Translations under genes and position numbers: made by a program
DNA from: Trichinella spiralis
Lineage: Eukaryota > Nematoda > Enoplea > Trichinellida > Trichinellidae
Length of the DNA stretch: 64,000 nucleotides
Direction of reading: 5' to 3'
Assembly (NCBI GenBank): GCA_000181795.3
Contig: CM012953.1
Coordinates: forward strand, 13,460,838-13,524,837
The notes under the pieces: generated by a model
Told to the model about the DNA's origin: nothing
The model's input: only the letters and a program-made list of their open reading frames with translations
Database searches by the model: none
In this document: piece by piece, positions 11,464-26,300 of the stretch
How positions within the stretch are numbered: the stretch's first letter is position 1
How the letters are laid out: the number at the start of each line of letters is the position of its first letter

Positions 11464-14400
11464 ATATTTATTTATAAACAGCTTTTGTTTCTTTCTTTGT
11501 TTGCGTTAGATACGAATCTTGGTTTTAGGAATTTACGATAATCTCACTTTGTAAATATATTTAGTTGTGATTTTATACGCAGCTGTTTCCATCGTTGTTA
11601 TACTACAACAACATCAGGCAACCTTCTGAGTTGGTGAACGCTGGAACGGAGTTGCATATTCTTAACTTTACAGCCTTAGTTTGATTGTTTAAAGTTAATT
11701 TTTTGGTTAATTTTCTCATTACTTATTTAACTGTCAGGAGAAACTTACTATTTAAATATTTTTAATACTATATGTAGTAAATTCTTTTGACAAAATCCAT
11801 TATTTATTGCCTAAACTGTGATATTATTTCATAAATATATGATATATAATTTTGTGGCATATGTTTTGAGCTATGGCATTGCTGAAGGTGACAGGTCTGT
11901 TAATCATAGCTTGTTTTTGCTACAGGGACTAAACTAAAAGAAAAAGAACTCATAAAATAAAATAATTATACAAATTCATTAATCTTCAAAAAAATAAGAG
12001 CAAAAGATGTTGTAAATAACAATATTTTTATTCATTTAAGTGCTGCATTAATTTTGCTATATATTAATTATATATTTTGTTGATAAACACATTTCGTCTA
12101 TTTGCTGAATCATAGCATACTGCCGAAAATGTTTTATTTACTTAAACTGATAAAGGCCGAATTGCTGTAATTAGTAAAAGCAGTTTTGTTTAGTAATAAT
12201 TAAACGGACCAATAATCTATATTTTCTAATGATTTCGACGATAAATGTTCGGAATTGTGATTCATACTTTTAACACATGCTTTTCCAAATTTTAGCTATT
12301 GACATGAAGTATATATATTTGTTTATTTAGTGAATAGTAAATTTCATTAGTCATTTTGAAGAGTAAAGAGCTAAAATTTAAACAGTATAGTGCCTCTTTT
12401 ACAGTATAAATGAAATGAGCAATTAATTTGTTTTTATTAATTATTACCGTAAATAAGCATTACATTCGCATTCAACATTTATCAATAAATAATTTAATTT
12501 AAAAAATTTATTTGAAAATATCAGGAAAAATTTAAAAGTATTTTGATTTTCTGGAATACGTTAATTAGAAAATCTGAAGGCAAATCAGAATTAAGAAAAT
12601 AAAGAAAATAATTACTGATGCATATTTGAAAAGTCTAGATTGTAGAACAAGCTCATTGTTAAACAATAAAATCACTTCTGCTAACAATCAATAAATTCAG
12701 ACTTTGTTAGCATAAGCAAATAAAGTACTGTCAGAGTATTCTTTCAGTTAATTAAAAAAATTAGATCCTTTTCGCTGATTTTCTTGTTTAAGAAAAATTT
12801 CATTTATTATTAACGAACTAACCAACTAATTAACAGTTAAAGCAGAGAATTTTGCTTTTTCAGTGAATAAATATTGAAAACATAAAATCCTGTGCCTTAA
12901 ATAATGAGCATAAACAGAAGTAAAAAAACGGATCAAATTATAAGAAATTTTCGATCAGCTTAAAACAAATTTACTTTAAATGATAATAATAATGATAATA
13001 GCAAGCTTATGATCGAATTTATTTGTTGATTTACAATTGATTTTGAGAACAACTGTTAAATCAGAAATATGAATGTAATTAAAAAGAAATATACCGAAAG
13101 TAAGATAATTTTGATGCTTTACGAGTAAAATTCTTACTAAATTTGACATGATATTAGAAATTCATAATCAAAATCCATTGATATATAATACACGTTTATA
13201 TAGTTTATATTTTGAAATTAGATTTGCATTATTGTTTTCTTTTTTAAATTAACGACAACATAAATTGAAATATTATTATTATTTTAGCAAACAACAACTA
13301 AAAATTTGAAATTAACAATGGTATGTTTTGCAAATTGTAATAATTGCACTGATAGATTTGGTGAGACTTCAGATTAAAACATGGCGTGAATGTATCTTAA
13401 AATAATTACTGTAGGAAATTAGTTTTTAATTTTTTTAATATGAAAAGATGACAAATTATAAGATAAAAATTTATTTTTACGAAAATCCTTTTTTTAATAT
13501 TCAGTTTGCCAGTGCACATGTAGTGAATGTTTTTGCATGTCATACGGTAGTTTTGTATTTAAAATATGTCAAAAAATAAATAATTGTATTTATTTAAAAT
13601 AAAATGACAGCAGTTAATTTCACTTTTGTCGTAAAAGTGATTAGCAAATTTTTCATTGCTCTTATCATGAAGGCTGAACATAACTTGATCAAATTGAACT
13701 TTTGATTAACTTATTTCGAACAAGTTGAATAAACTCTAATCATGTTCTATTCTTATTAGCGCAAGATAATTAAAAAACAACTGTACAATTAAAAAATTAT
13801 CATTCTAACAGCTGATCAATGCAAAATTGTTGAAAATTTACTGAATTGTAGAAAAAATCAAAATATACAATTTGAACATGAATTGTAAAATTGTGACCGT
13901 TTCTATTGTATCATGTGATTCTGAAAATTTCGTTAATTCTGCTAAAAGTAAAATGAAATACACATTTAATAAATACAAGCAAATCTTTAAATATTTTTGA
14001 TTTATAAATTTATGACCTTATATACATTCATTAATTTTTATAAATAAAATGCAGATAGTCGTAATATAAAACAGCAAATTAAATAATTTGTTAATCGTTA
14101 TTCAATAAACATAATACAAATTTACATCGTAAGCAATATATAAAATTGAATCAGTGATCTAGTACTATTTTATGGATTTTAAACTTGAAAGCTCACGAAC
14201 TGCAACAATTTTTAAAATATTAATATCAGAGTATAATTTCCTTGGATTTATTCTGTAACCAAAGAAAGCGAACTAAAAACAACATTCTTAACTGTTTTTT
14301 TCATAATTCTTATAATAATGCGTAAATAATTAATGTATTTTGAAAAAGGAAAACAACTTTTAAAAATCCTTGCAGTATTTTTAAACTGAGAAGTTTATTT

Positions 14401-16200
14401 AATTTTATTTTAAAATATATTTAAAAAAAAGCAATAATAAATTTCATTAATGACTAAAAAGAAATGCAATAAAGTGCGACTGTTAACGACTGTTGTTTAA
14501 TTAAAAAAAGTTAGTTATGGTAACGGATTAATAACAACGTCAGCAAAGACGCCCTTTCTTCATGTCTGAAAATATATCACCAATAATAGTAACTGTTGAA
14601 CATTTGAAAATTTCATTAAAATTTTCATTTATTTCATTTAGCTTCATTTCACTTCAGAAAAAATGTTTTCAAAATTAACAAGACTGCAGTTGGTACTTTT
14701 TCAAATATAAATTAAATTAAATTAAATTAATTTCAAATTTGAATGCTTAAATTCTACTGTTTCATTTTTTGCCATCATTATTCAAAGCACATGGCAATTT
14801 CCCTCAGGATTTCGTTCTTGGCTGCTGCTATATCATAAAGCATAACTGACCATCCGTTCCAAATTTCAAAGAACACTAACTGCTGTTTATTTTATACATT
14901 TTGTAGCTGATTCATGCATTTTGTGCAAAAAATTTTCAATCTGTTCACTAATCAGAATCAAGAATGCAGTAATAAAAATTTATTCATTTATCTGCTTAAT
15001 TACACAAAACTATGCAAACACTTTTTTGTACGTAAACTGCTAAAATCAGATTTCAATTATTGCTAGGGTGAATACTATCTATGAATCTATGAATATCATC
15101 TCTTCATCATTAAATCTATATATTCAATCATGAGTATGAATCTAGAATATGAGTAATAAATTTTTGAGGAAATTTCTACGAATTTGTTTCATAAATCACA
15201 TCAATTAATTATTAAAATTAAAAGAAATGCTACGTTTGAATTCTTTTTTTTAATTATATTTCCACTGTGCATAAAGTTTTGATTTTTATTTTTTAAATGA
15301 CGTTCAAAAATTGTATATATTTCCAAAACCAGCTGAATTTGGCTTCCAGGTATAATATTTTAATTTTTTTTACTTTACAGCATACCATAATAATAAAACA
15401 TAAATTCTGATTATTATGCCATATATACTTATATACTTACATAAATATACTTTTAGAAATACTTGGTTTTAGATTGCTATTAATGATATAAAATAATAAG
15501 AAAGGCAATTATTTCTAAGCAATAGGCACTCGTTCCATTAAGATAAATAAGCATTCATTTCATTTGTCAAAAATGCAGCTTCTTATAATAATGAAGTATT
15601 ACAATATTTAAAAAAATTTTTCTAAATTTGTATACAGTATATGTCAGTTAAAAAATGTTTCTCGAAATTATATTCATCAGTATTCAATAACAAATAGCAG
15701 CACCACAAATTTAACAAAAACAATGTATTTTTAAAAGACATGTGTTTTTTGTGAACTGTTTTTAATATTGCGTGAGATTTTTGTAATTTCTCAATCAATT
15801 ATTTAATTTTTGTTTTATGAAAGTTATTTCTTTTCAGAAAGCAAAAATTTTGACCAATGAATCATTTATGCAATAAGCAATAAATTAGAAAACAATTGCA
15901 GTGTTTCCATTTAAATTTACAAAGCAGTTTTGAAATTTAATCTGGCAGAGCTTTCATCAAATCAAGCAAATTTACAAAGTATGACATTCAGCTATGAAAA
16001 GTGAAGTGCAACTTTGAATGAACAATACTATTGGGGTTGGGTTTATCGAATGAAAATCGATTTGAAATTGCGATTAGAGATAGTATACGCTTTACCTGAA
16101 ATATTTGCCAAGCAAAATTCTAGCATGTAGAAGAAGACTATTAAACTAATGCATTAATTGCAAGGTTATTTAGTAGAATTTGCTTTTCAACACAATAAAT
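11430..16200. other. Gene desert, very AT-rich
   Basis: No sustained open frame, splice-linked exons or RNA gene was found. The content is A/T-rich low-complexity sequence with short microsatellites such as (TA)n and TGTA repeats at 11431-11466. Confidence 0.5.
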
Positions 16201-16214
16201 TGTGCTTTCAATCA

Positions 16215-16680
16215 GGATGTTAATGACAGGCGGCCTCTTTGCAACGTTCGCTTGTACAAACATAAATTTGCACTATTGGTCATTTCTAAACAGTTTATTT
16301 ATTTCGAATAGCCGCTGACAAAATTAGCTGATTTTCAACAGCAACGGTAAATTGGTGAAGCTGGTTGGAAAAAGGCCGGCCAATGAGTGATATATGTTCA
16401 GCATTTAATAGGTTGGAAGTTTTGCACTTTACGCGCGAAAGCAATTGGTGGGCGTGGCATATTTCATTTTGCACACATGCACCGTGCCGGCAACCCAAAT
16501 TGACAAAAGTGCAAGCTGCCAGTTTGAAATGCTTACAGCTTTGAACGACATCAGTGGAGCATGAATTTTAGAATGACAAACGGACTCCCAGTGTCCGCTG
16601 AACGGGCAGTCTACGTCAAAAGCTATTCTGCCGCTTCATCGCCGCTAATAAAGTATATTTATTTTCTGAACAACAGCAAT
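16215..16680. other. GC-richer island 3' of the LMO gene
   Basis: This stretch is clearly richer in G+C and CpG than the surrounding desert (for example gccggccaatgag, ttggtgggcgtgg and cactttacgcgcg motifs). It contains no convincing coding frame. Candidates are the distal 3' UTR of the minus-strand LMO gene or a conserved regulatory element. Only a cross-species alignment could separate these. Confidence 0.35.
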
Positions 16681-16903
16681 ATAGAAAATTTACTTCTATT
16701 TTTTTTTTCTCCTCATCCTCCTCTTTTTCTCATCTTTAACCGGATGTGATAATGAAAATTTGAAAGAAGTAAAGGAAAAAATAAAATTAAAAAATTGAAC
16801 AAATTTGTACCAAATTGCAAAACAGACGCAATCAGCAGTAATAATAATAAAAGTAGAAATCTGCATTTAAAAATGGAATAATGGAAGCTGCTCAGTTATC
16901 ATG

Positions 16904-19900
16904 TCAGGCGGCTCTATCTTGTTCGGGCCTGCTTTCAAATTTTCGGCAGCTGTCTCGCTTCATTGTATTCAGCTTACTGGGCGGACATGTGGCCATCTGG
17001 GCCAGCACCATACGCTCTTTGAAATCATCCTCGCAAAGGATCCTGTTATTGTCGACGTCGAGATAGAATTTTTCCCCGACACAAAATCTGAACAATTTCA
17101 ATCAGAATACACATTAATTAAATGGAAGATTAAAAATAAAATAAATTATTATACCTGCAATGACAATCCTGACAGCCGAAGCATTCCAAATGATAAACAT
17201 TTTTACCAGCTCGCATGACCATCTCACATGCCGGTATATCTTTGGAACAAGCACTGCATTTTCCTTTCAAGCCGAAAACACGGAGATAATCAGTCTTGCA
17301 AAGAATCATATCCTTCTTAACAAACAACGACGAGCCGACTTGAGTTAACCGACAATTGCACATTGCACACTGAAAAATTATTCTACATTATCATCAATCA
17401 ACCAATCATTAATCGAATTAAATTGTAAAACAACAATTACACATTTTTTTAAAACAAAAATTATATCTTTTTAATGTAACATTCCATAGGCTTATATTTA
17501 TTATAATAATTCAATGCACCGAACTGCATGGAATTATTCTTTTTCGTAAGGTATTTTATTCGTAAAAGATCAACAATTTTCAATTATGCTTGAAAATAAA
17601 TAAAATTCAAATAAAACTAACAAACGATGAATAAATTTAAGAATTATTAAAAGTAACCAAAATCAAAATATAAAACAATTAATTGTAAAGTTATTCCCTT
17701 GTGCAAAAATTATAATAATAAGTATTATGAAACATGCAAGTCATTATCAGTAGCATTGTTAAATGTAAATGTTAAATGATGCTTGCTATCTATACAAGCA
17801 AAACATGCCAAGATAATTAACTACTTAGTGAATATTTCTTCAAATGCATAAATTGAAAAAAATAATTAATAAACAAATTACCTATTTATATTTAATTTTT
17901 AATATTTCCCGCGCAATTTATCCACTTTGCAATGAAACACTAAAACTCTCTCCCTTTCTCCATCTTATGTTGAGGCTAATTTAAGGCTTCCTTTCCTTTT
18001 TACAAATGAAATGTTAAATTAAAATTACGTCAAAGAATAGTTAATTAAATGTATATATGTATATATATTAAAACATTTCTCATCTGTAAATTTCATCTGA
18101 ATCATTACTAAGCAAATGTAGTCAGTCGTTTCAGTTTTACATAACTGTATACAATACGATATAATACAATACAGTAGTAGACAATTGGAGGAAATGTTCT
18201 TAAATTATATTATAAAATGAACAAGTAGAAAAGTACAGTCTTATTTCTGAGTAAAATTTTACTGCTTAATGGATAAAACTGCTTAAAATTTAATTAAATG
18301 CAGAAATACATGAAAATCAAATAGCTTTTAAAAGCTTAACTTTAAGCAACTTTCACTTTGCTTATTGACGTAAATATCAAGATAACTAAGAAGTAAAAAG
18401 TAGGATTTTCAAAATTGTCAGTAGACAAATGTGCATCTACAATTAGATATAACAGTGAAAATTAAAATAAAACACTTTTCACAATTAGAAAAGCTTTAAG
18501 TATGCAAAATTAAATGCATTGCCTGATTGGCTATTGAATTCACTATACCTTATCGAAGTACGAGTATAAAGAATCAAAAATGTCATTTTATGAAATTTTA
18601 AATCACCATAACATTTAAAATTACATTTGAATAGACTGCTAATGAAACAATTTCCATTTATTTCTGAAAAAAAAATATTCAAAAGAAATATTTCTTCTTG
18701 GCTATGTATATACTTTAAAGTTCAATTGTGTACATTCAAATGCCAACTTTTTCACCTTTTGAATATTCGACATATATTAACATTATAGAAAGGAAAAGAA
18801 ACTAAACTGGTTAATTTGTATTTGCATTCGTTTAAATAAAAATGCACTCCATTATGAAAGTTGCTTTAAATAACATCCTGGAAAAGATAGTTTGTGAATT
18901 AACAATGTTAATGCAACAATGCAGCTAATGCGTGTTGCTTAAAAAGTAGCCATTCAATGGCAAAACACGTAAAAAAGTAAATATTCAATATAAAATTTAT
19001 ATGAGCTAAATATTAGCATATTTTTTAGAGTAGAAAATTTTCTCAAAAACATTTGCTGCCAAACCAAAACTAAATATTACTTTTTAAAAATAAAAACACT
19101 GTAAGCTGCAGTAAAAATAGCAGCAACTCAATTTTCAAGTGAACCATCATCTTAATGAAAGTAATATTTACATATGTACTAACTACACTATGATAAAAAG
19201 ATGGAAATGGCAAAGAGGCTAATAGCAAAGGCAAATAATGCAAAATGTGCTGATCTTTAGACTAGAGCAAACTTCTAAATTAGTATGCCGGACTAGCAGA
19301 ATGCACCAATTAGCGACTGCTGGCTAGTTAAAGCATGGAAGTTCTCTGGCCGGCGGAATCACAATTAGGGCTTCTCTGTACTTTCTGAAAGAGATCATTA
19401 CTGAAGCTGTTCACTAGGCATGTCGTCATTCACTCGTTTTACAACAACCGTCACAAAAGATGCCGCATAAATATGCAAAACAATTTGAACCTTTAAACGG
19501 ACATTGTTGATATCATTATTGTCTGTGCATTATTGCTTTTTGTGCATTTTTGCAAGCAAAGATGATTCATTGCGTGGGAAAAAAACAAATACTAAATTGA
19601 CCCAAAAAATCTGATCTGCCGCTTTACCTAGGTCACATGGCTATAGCAGACAATCCTTGAATGTTGTTTTTTTCTATTACTTTTTCTCTAGTTAGTGCTT
19701 GCCTGAGAAAATTCACTGCTCTATTCAAAACAACAATAGCAGTAATATAAATTCTATAACACAAGTTATATAAATAGTAATTTTCCACTCTAGTGCATAA
19801 TTGTGTTCTTGTGAGAAAGTGAAATTTTCAAAGATAAATAAATGCAAGCATTCAAAAAATAGCTAATTATTATTGCACTAAACATTTAAAACATTAAAAG

Positions 19901-20091
19901 CTCATACTAAGAAGATGCATTAAAATAAAAAAACAGATGCATACTGTAAGACAGTTTTCGTGCCAGTATTTGTCGATAGCTTTGAGCAAGTAACGATCGA
20001 GAATTCGCTGGTCACAAGCTGCGCATTTGAACGGTTCCAAACTTTCCGCGTGACTTTGATCCAACGGACAACAGTTGCTGTTGGTTAGCAT
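16904..20091 (-). CDS. LIM-only transcription cofactor of the LMO1/2/3 (rhombotin) type
   Basis: LMO proteins are nuclear adaptors made of two LIM zinc-finger domains; they bridge LDB-type cofactors to DNA-binding factors during cell-fate specification. Exons are 19945-20091, 17155-17369 and 16904-17087, with GT-AG introns in matching phase, giving 181 residues. LIM1 reads [20 protein letters not shown] then HENC, with the partner fingers CAMCNCRL and [11 protein letters not shown]2 reads [20 protein letters not shown] then [14 protein letters not shown], and ends FCVGEKFY...[21 protein letters not shown] and the CxxC spacing match LMO1/2/3 rather than LMO4. There is no homeobox, so it is not a LIM-HD gene. 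The C-terminal ~40 residues are basic and not conserved. The first intron is 2.6 kb, longest in this gene, and the 5' flank is a desert, as is common for developmental regulators. Confidence 0.93.
17370..19944 (-). other. Large LMO intron with a GC-richer patch
   Basis: Most of the 2.6-kb intron is AT-rich. A patch at about 19200-19480 (including ctctggccggcggaatcac) stands out in base composition and is a candidate intronic enhancer. No coding exon was found in it. Confidence 0.35.
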
Positions 20092-20310
20092 TATTTTTTC
20101 AACAATTGAGATTCAAAAGAAAATTTGAATTAATAAATAAATAAAAACAATTCGCTTTGTTTCCGTTGTTTTGTAAACAAATCAAGCAGCTCAACGTGGA
20201 CTATTCGGCGTCTGCAGCAACTTCACCACTTCTGCTGCTGACCCTACTACGCTGGTGTCGCACGTTGTCCAAACAATCAACGCTGATTGGTCGCCTACAA
20301 GCAGCCAGTG
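20092..20310 (-). promoter_or_regulatory. Probable LMO promoter and 5' UTR
   Basis: The 200 bases upstream of the LMO ATG are much richer in G+C than the flanks and hold CTGCTGC-type runs. The sequence gattggtcg near 20284 reads as CCAAT-box GACCAAT on the gene's strand. No clear TATA box was seen. The role is inferred from position. Confidence 0.4.
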
Positions 20311-23300
20311 AATAATACCATTTATTTCAAAAGCAAGAATTTAAAATTTGTATTTTCAAAAATATACGTCATTTTATTAATAACTTTCAATTTGCAAAAT
20401 GCAGCTTTCTCACAAACACCGACCACTTGGCACTGCTGTCTTTGGAAATGAAATGCGGTTGAAATTCCAATTATTGGACAAAAAGAAACTAACTTTGACA
20501 CATAATAATACATGCATATCAAAAAATTCTGAACAGAAGCAAGTTTTTCTTTCCTCTCTCACTCACTTTTAGTTTTCCCTTCTAAATCATATTTCAAATT
20601 TTTATTTTTCATAATTTTTTACCATTTTCAAAATCAAATTACACAGATACACAGAATAATGAATGCATAAATACTTCATTTAAATTTAAAGCAGAAATTT
20701 CAAATTTAAACATAAACAGCAACAACACATTTGAAGAAATGTAAAGCAACTGCACAGTTTAAAATAATAATTTCAACTCATTTCAAAATTTCATTATGAA
20801 ATTTGAACAAATTCAATAAAATCACTTAGTTTCATAGCTCAGTACACCATAAATAAACAAGCTAATGTAATTTTATGCATGAATTCATTATTTGCTAATA
20901 TCGAATTAGATGATTAATGCAAATGAGAGAGATAAAAGCCTGTTGAAAGTATATGCACTTAAATTACTTATGAATCAAATAAATACTGCTGTTATTAGAG
21001 AATGATAACGAATTATAAAGTGAAATAGATTTATCATATTTATTGATAACATTTTCAATTGCATATTCTTACATGAACTGGAAAATGAATATGCTTTTAA
21101 GCTTAATTTATAATGGATGTATCATTTTAGAGAAAAAAACGAGAATTGTATAACTTTGACTGATGGTTAGCTGAACAAATATTGAAATTTCTACCATCTC
21201 AAATTAAACAATTGGTCAATGTTAATTTGATACAGGAAATTATTTATTGTTGCATTCTGAAAAAAGCAATTTTGCATTTGAGAAATGAATTCAGTTTTTA
21301 TTGGCACAATTAGAAATGAATCACACATGAGTGAAATGACAATTTATGAAAAAAAAGTAAGATAAAAATATATCAAAAGAGTTGTTCTAGATGCGGAAGC
21401 ATAAATTAATGTTGAAATTCTTCTAAACAATTATTCGAATTATTTTTATTAAATTTTGATAATTAAAATAAATTTATTATTATTCACTCTGGCAACACTG
21501 GATAGACGAGTGGATATTTTTCATTTCGAATGATCATCATAATCAATACTCATCGTTTGAAAATTTCACTGACTGTTTTTCTTGTCATTCAGCTTTCTTC
21601 AACTTTCCAAAGTAATTTGCATATTTATTATATTTTGCTTCAACAGATTATTACAAATGATATTCAAGTGATTTAATTTAAAAACATATAACAATGTCAA
21701 TATGAAGTTTACTTTTTACAAAAACAATTTCAAACCAGTGATTATCACAAGCATCTCCCCATACCACACCAAATGCCGCTTTTTTCAATATCAAATGTTG
21801 AACTGCAACAATTGCATTTATTTACTGATGGCAGAATTGAATTTAACGCGAAGCAAAATGGGGAAAAATTAATCTGCTATCAACAGTTGAATAAGGTTGA
21901 TTGAAAGATTATAAATTTTAAGGCAAATTTTAATTAAGCTGCTATTGCTGCACGTGTGAGAACATTGTTTCGAACAAATGCTACAGTTGAAATGAATTTC
22001 ACGTCGTTGTTTGTGCGGAAATTGTCTTGTTATAAATGTGATCAACATTTTCAATTTTCAATATTTTTATCATAAACGTTAGGCAATGTTGAAATTTCAT
22101 GAAAACTTTCAATATTTTATCTTCGTTTTATGTAATTGAATAAAGCAATAAATAGTCAATCATTTCAGATAATGATCGTTGAGATATTACTTAAATTAAA
22201 TGAAAAACAAGCTCAAACAGCACAACTCTAATTCATTATTTAATTTAATATTAAATTTTCAAATTTCAAAAGTAAAAAAATATTTATTATTCTATTTCTG
22301 CGCATACATCAACACTGCATACAAATATTTTTTGTAGCATGTACAAATTTACATGTACTGGTTAATGCTGCTAATAAGAATGAGTGAGTGATTTTTTCCC
22401 TTGGATATTTTTTTATTAAAAACAAAAAATCATATGCGCATTCATTTTAATTACGCAATAATTGAGAACTGTTCAAATTATAGTTAAATGAAATATTTGT
22501 TTCATATCTTAAGAGATTTCTATACGTTTTTATAAGATTGAATGGAAAATTTGCACTGTGTCGATGATATTTTTGTCAAAAACAATTTTCTATTTTGTTT
22601 TTTAGAAGATCAGCTGCGTTTAAATTACTGCTCATATTTATTTTTCTACTTTTAATAACTGTAAGAGTAAGTGCGTACGTTTTAGTAAAAATTTATTTAA
22701 AGTTGAATCAATTTATCACAAATATAATAGAAGTGTCATTACAATGAATTCATTTTATGCATAAAAGCAGTGTATGTAGGTTGTAGGTGAGCAATTTTCT
22801 TGATTATTAAATGTTCAGAAATTAATAACCCGAACTTTTTTACATTACCGCCATAATCACAAATATGAAGCCTGTATTGAACAGAAATTGCAATTTTATC
22901 CATTCATTATAATTGTCCAATATTGATAATTACAGTTGCTTTCAATTTAAAGAGATTAATTTTTCATTAAACATCATTACATGAAGTTAAACTAAATATT
23001 TTTTAATATTAAAAAATTAAAAGAAATTACACGATCATAATTATTGAGCTAAATTTCATAAAAGTATAATTTAATTATTAGTGATGGATTTTTTAATGAA
23101 ATTGTTCACAAAGTAGAAAGATGTTGCTGCTATATTCACAATCGAAGAATTATTGTAAAAAAAATCATGTGACGGAAAAAAAACTGGATATTTTTCCTCA
23201 TTATACGCCAGATTAGCTCGACTGAACAGTAATTTTGATTGGCAAAGGGTCAGCAGCATGCGTTCGACATGCGAATGGAGCATTTTCTTATGACAAAGGC

Positions 23301-26300
23301 ATCTGTACTAATTACCCACACCATTCCTTTATTAGCTTGCTCAATTATTCTGATCCATTATCTAGCCTTAAATAAAGAACGCCGTTCAGCCGAGTCAACC
23401 AATAAAAAAGCATTGTCCAGAAGTGAATTGGAATATAGTCGATTCACTGACCTGTAACATCACGGGTTACCATTTGCGCATGGGTCACTATTCATTTGAT
23501 TATGACAAAGTATTTTGGTATAGTGTGACCAGTTAAAGAGTTCAGAAACAGAATTTGTGTTTCAATTCAAAATAAGATATAGAGTTATTTTTTCAATAAA
23601 ACAGAAAAATATTAATATTGATTAAAGAAGAGCAACTTACCTTTTATAAAAAATAAATTGTAATATTAAAAAGTTGATTTTGATATATTTTTTGTATTTT
23701 CATTTTCAATAATATATATATATATATCTTGCTCAAGCATTTAAGCAAGGTAGTAAGTAAGTAAGCTTCTTTTCAAATGATTCTTCCCCTTTGTTATTTT
23801 TGTTTATTTGTTGATCAAGAAGAAGAAGAAGAAGAAAAGTTAATTAATAAATGCTCATGATGTTTATTTAACTTTGTCAGATCAAATATCTAGTCAGTTA
23901 TTTATGGTGAACAATCACGGCCAATAATTCACTTTCCAATAGTAATTATTAGTGAGGCAGTTCAATTTCAGCACTTAATTAGTCAGCTTGCTTTGCATTA
24001 CTTTTGTAATTAATGAAAATTTATATTATTGAAAAGGATATCACATCAACGCTGCACATGAGAAACATGCCAGGCAAATTGTATGCATGTTGAAGTTCAA
24101 CTGGTTGGTGATTATAAAACGTAAAATATAAAAAAAAGTATGTAAATTTAAATTCAAGCAATTTCACTTTTTATTATTGTATATAGAGATTAAGTGGAAA
24201 ATTGAAAGATTACCTCAGTGTTTCAAATCAACAAGTGTCAGTGTCAATGTTTGATCATTCAATTGAATGTAAATGAAATCAAATTTCAAAGGTGCTTTAT
24301 TATGGTATCGGAAACTGTATGCGTACAACAGTGAGCTTATCTTATGTGAAAGAAGGATAAATCGCCGCAAAAGGGAAATTGCTAATGCAAAAGCCTATTG
24401 CAGAAAATTATGCATTTAACGAACTGATTTCAATTTGCCAATGGCTTGATTACGAGGCGTTGACAATTGCTACTTCAATAAAAGCTCGGCGAATTGCTCA
24501 GCATAAGCTAGCAGCTAAAATAGCCAGTTGTAAGAGATTGCGAGCACAATTATGCTGGCAATCAGGGCATTTTGACCAATTTAATTTGACCGGAAACGAA
24601 AACGTCCAACGTTTTACTTACAATCCATTAGTTTAGACCTCTTTCATCACAATCCTGCTCGCTTGAGATACAACTATGAGAAACCCATAACTATATAGAT
24701 TCATCGACGACTGCTCACTTGACCAACTACTTACAATAGATCCATTAACCATATTATTTATTTACCTATCATTTGTTGAATTTGTTTTTTTCTTTCATTC
24801 TTCTTATAATTTTTATTATTATAATTATGATTATTATTATTATTATTAATTTTTCATAACATAATTTTAAAAATCTTTTCATTTTTACATAGTAATGCTA
24901 CTTCAGATTTCTTATTGTTATTTTCAGCCGATAATATTTATTCAATTGTTGTCTTGCAAATTTATTTTTAAATTATAAATATTAAATATTATTATTTTTT
25001 ACATCAATATTGAAAAATTATGTCATCCATTTATTCATACATTAATAATATTATTTCTATTTACATTAATATATTATACGTTTATATGAATTATATATTC
25101 TGATTGTTTACAAAAATTTTATTTTTAAAAATTCTAATTTTGCAAATTTTCTGTTAATCTTTAAATTTAATTTAATATTAAATAAAATATGCTTTTTAAT
25201 TAACAAAAGTTGGACATACAATTTTAAAATTTCAATAATGCATTCGAATTACTTTAAAGTTTTAACAAAATAAATTTATCATATGAATAAATATTTTTTG
25301 TTTTGTATATAGAAGATAAAATGGCAAAAGAAAAAGTAAAAGTTTTAATAATTCCAAAGTTAAATTTATCGCATTTTATAAAATTTATCATCTATTGATT
25401 TTGACTTCACTATTTAAAGTGAGTGTTGAAAATTAAAATCAAAACTACATAAAATTGGAGCAATGCAGGAATTTTTAAAATAATTTTTCCAAATCATAAA
25501 TGAACAAAACATTGATTTTGCTTTTTTATATACTTCGAAATGTTTCTTTAAATTATCCTAAAATATATGCCAAATATGTAATATTTCTTTTTTCATTTCT
25601 ACCACTATTTACTTTCTTTTATAGCAGATTCATTTTCAAGAATAAATTTCAAAAGTTTAAAATTCTTGAAAATTTGTTTAAACAGATTACCAATAATTAC
25701 GAGCATCATGTTATTTATTCAATTTATTATTATTACTATCATTACAATTAATTTGGATGTATTTATTTGTTTTAAACCTTTTAAAATACAACGTATATTC
25801 CCATTGTAATTAAGCTAGAAAATAAATGATTGTGAAAACCCCTTTTGCAAAAGAATTTGTCATTATGTATTTTTAATTGAAAATTTCAATGAAAATAGAG
25901 ACTTTACTTTGTTTTTTTCAGATGGTTTTATATTGAACTTTTTTTCTCACCCCTGTTATTTAATTAGTAAGTTAAGTGCATGTATTTTTTCGTTTCATTT
26001 TTATATTTCATCAATTTTTGAGTACAACTGATGATGATTATTTTTTTAATGTATTCATATATAAATATTGAGTGAATATTTTGAAATAATTGAATATTTA
26101 TTCAAAATCATTCATTCCAATCACAAATATATTGAAGTGCTTAAATTGAAATGCATTTTATGAAAAAAATTTCAAAACGATTCCATTTTACAGCCTTCTG
26201 TTGAAATTTGATTTTATTTGTCTGAAGAAATCAATAAAACCGTGTGCTTCCATTCTTCATTATCATGAGACAAGAAAGAACCTTTATTAGTATATTTGAA

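Noticed and set aside
14780-14880. 30-codon coding-like stretch on the minus strand in the 11-16 kb desert
   Set aside because: It has an acceptor-like cag before it and a mild coding look, but no partner exons or recognisable motif. Chance or a transposon scrap is as likely.
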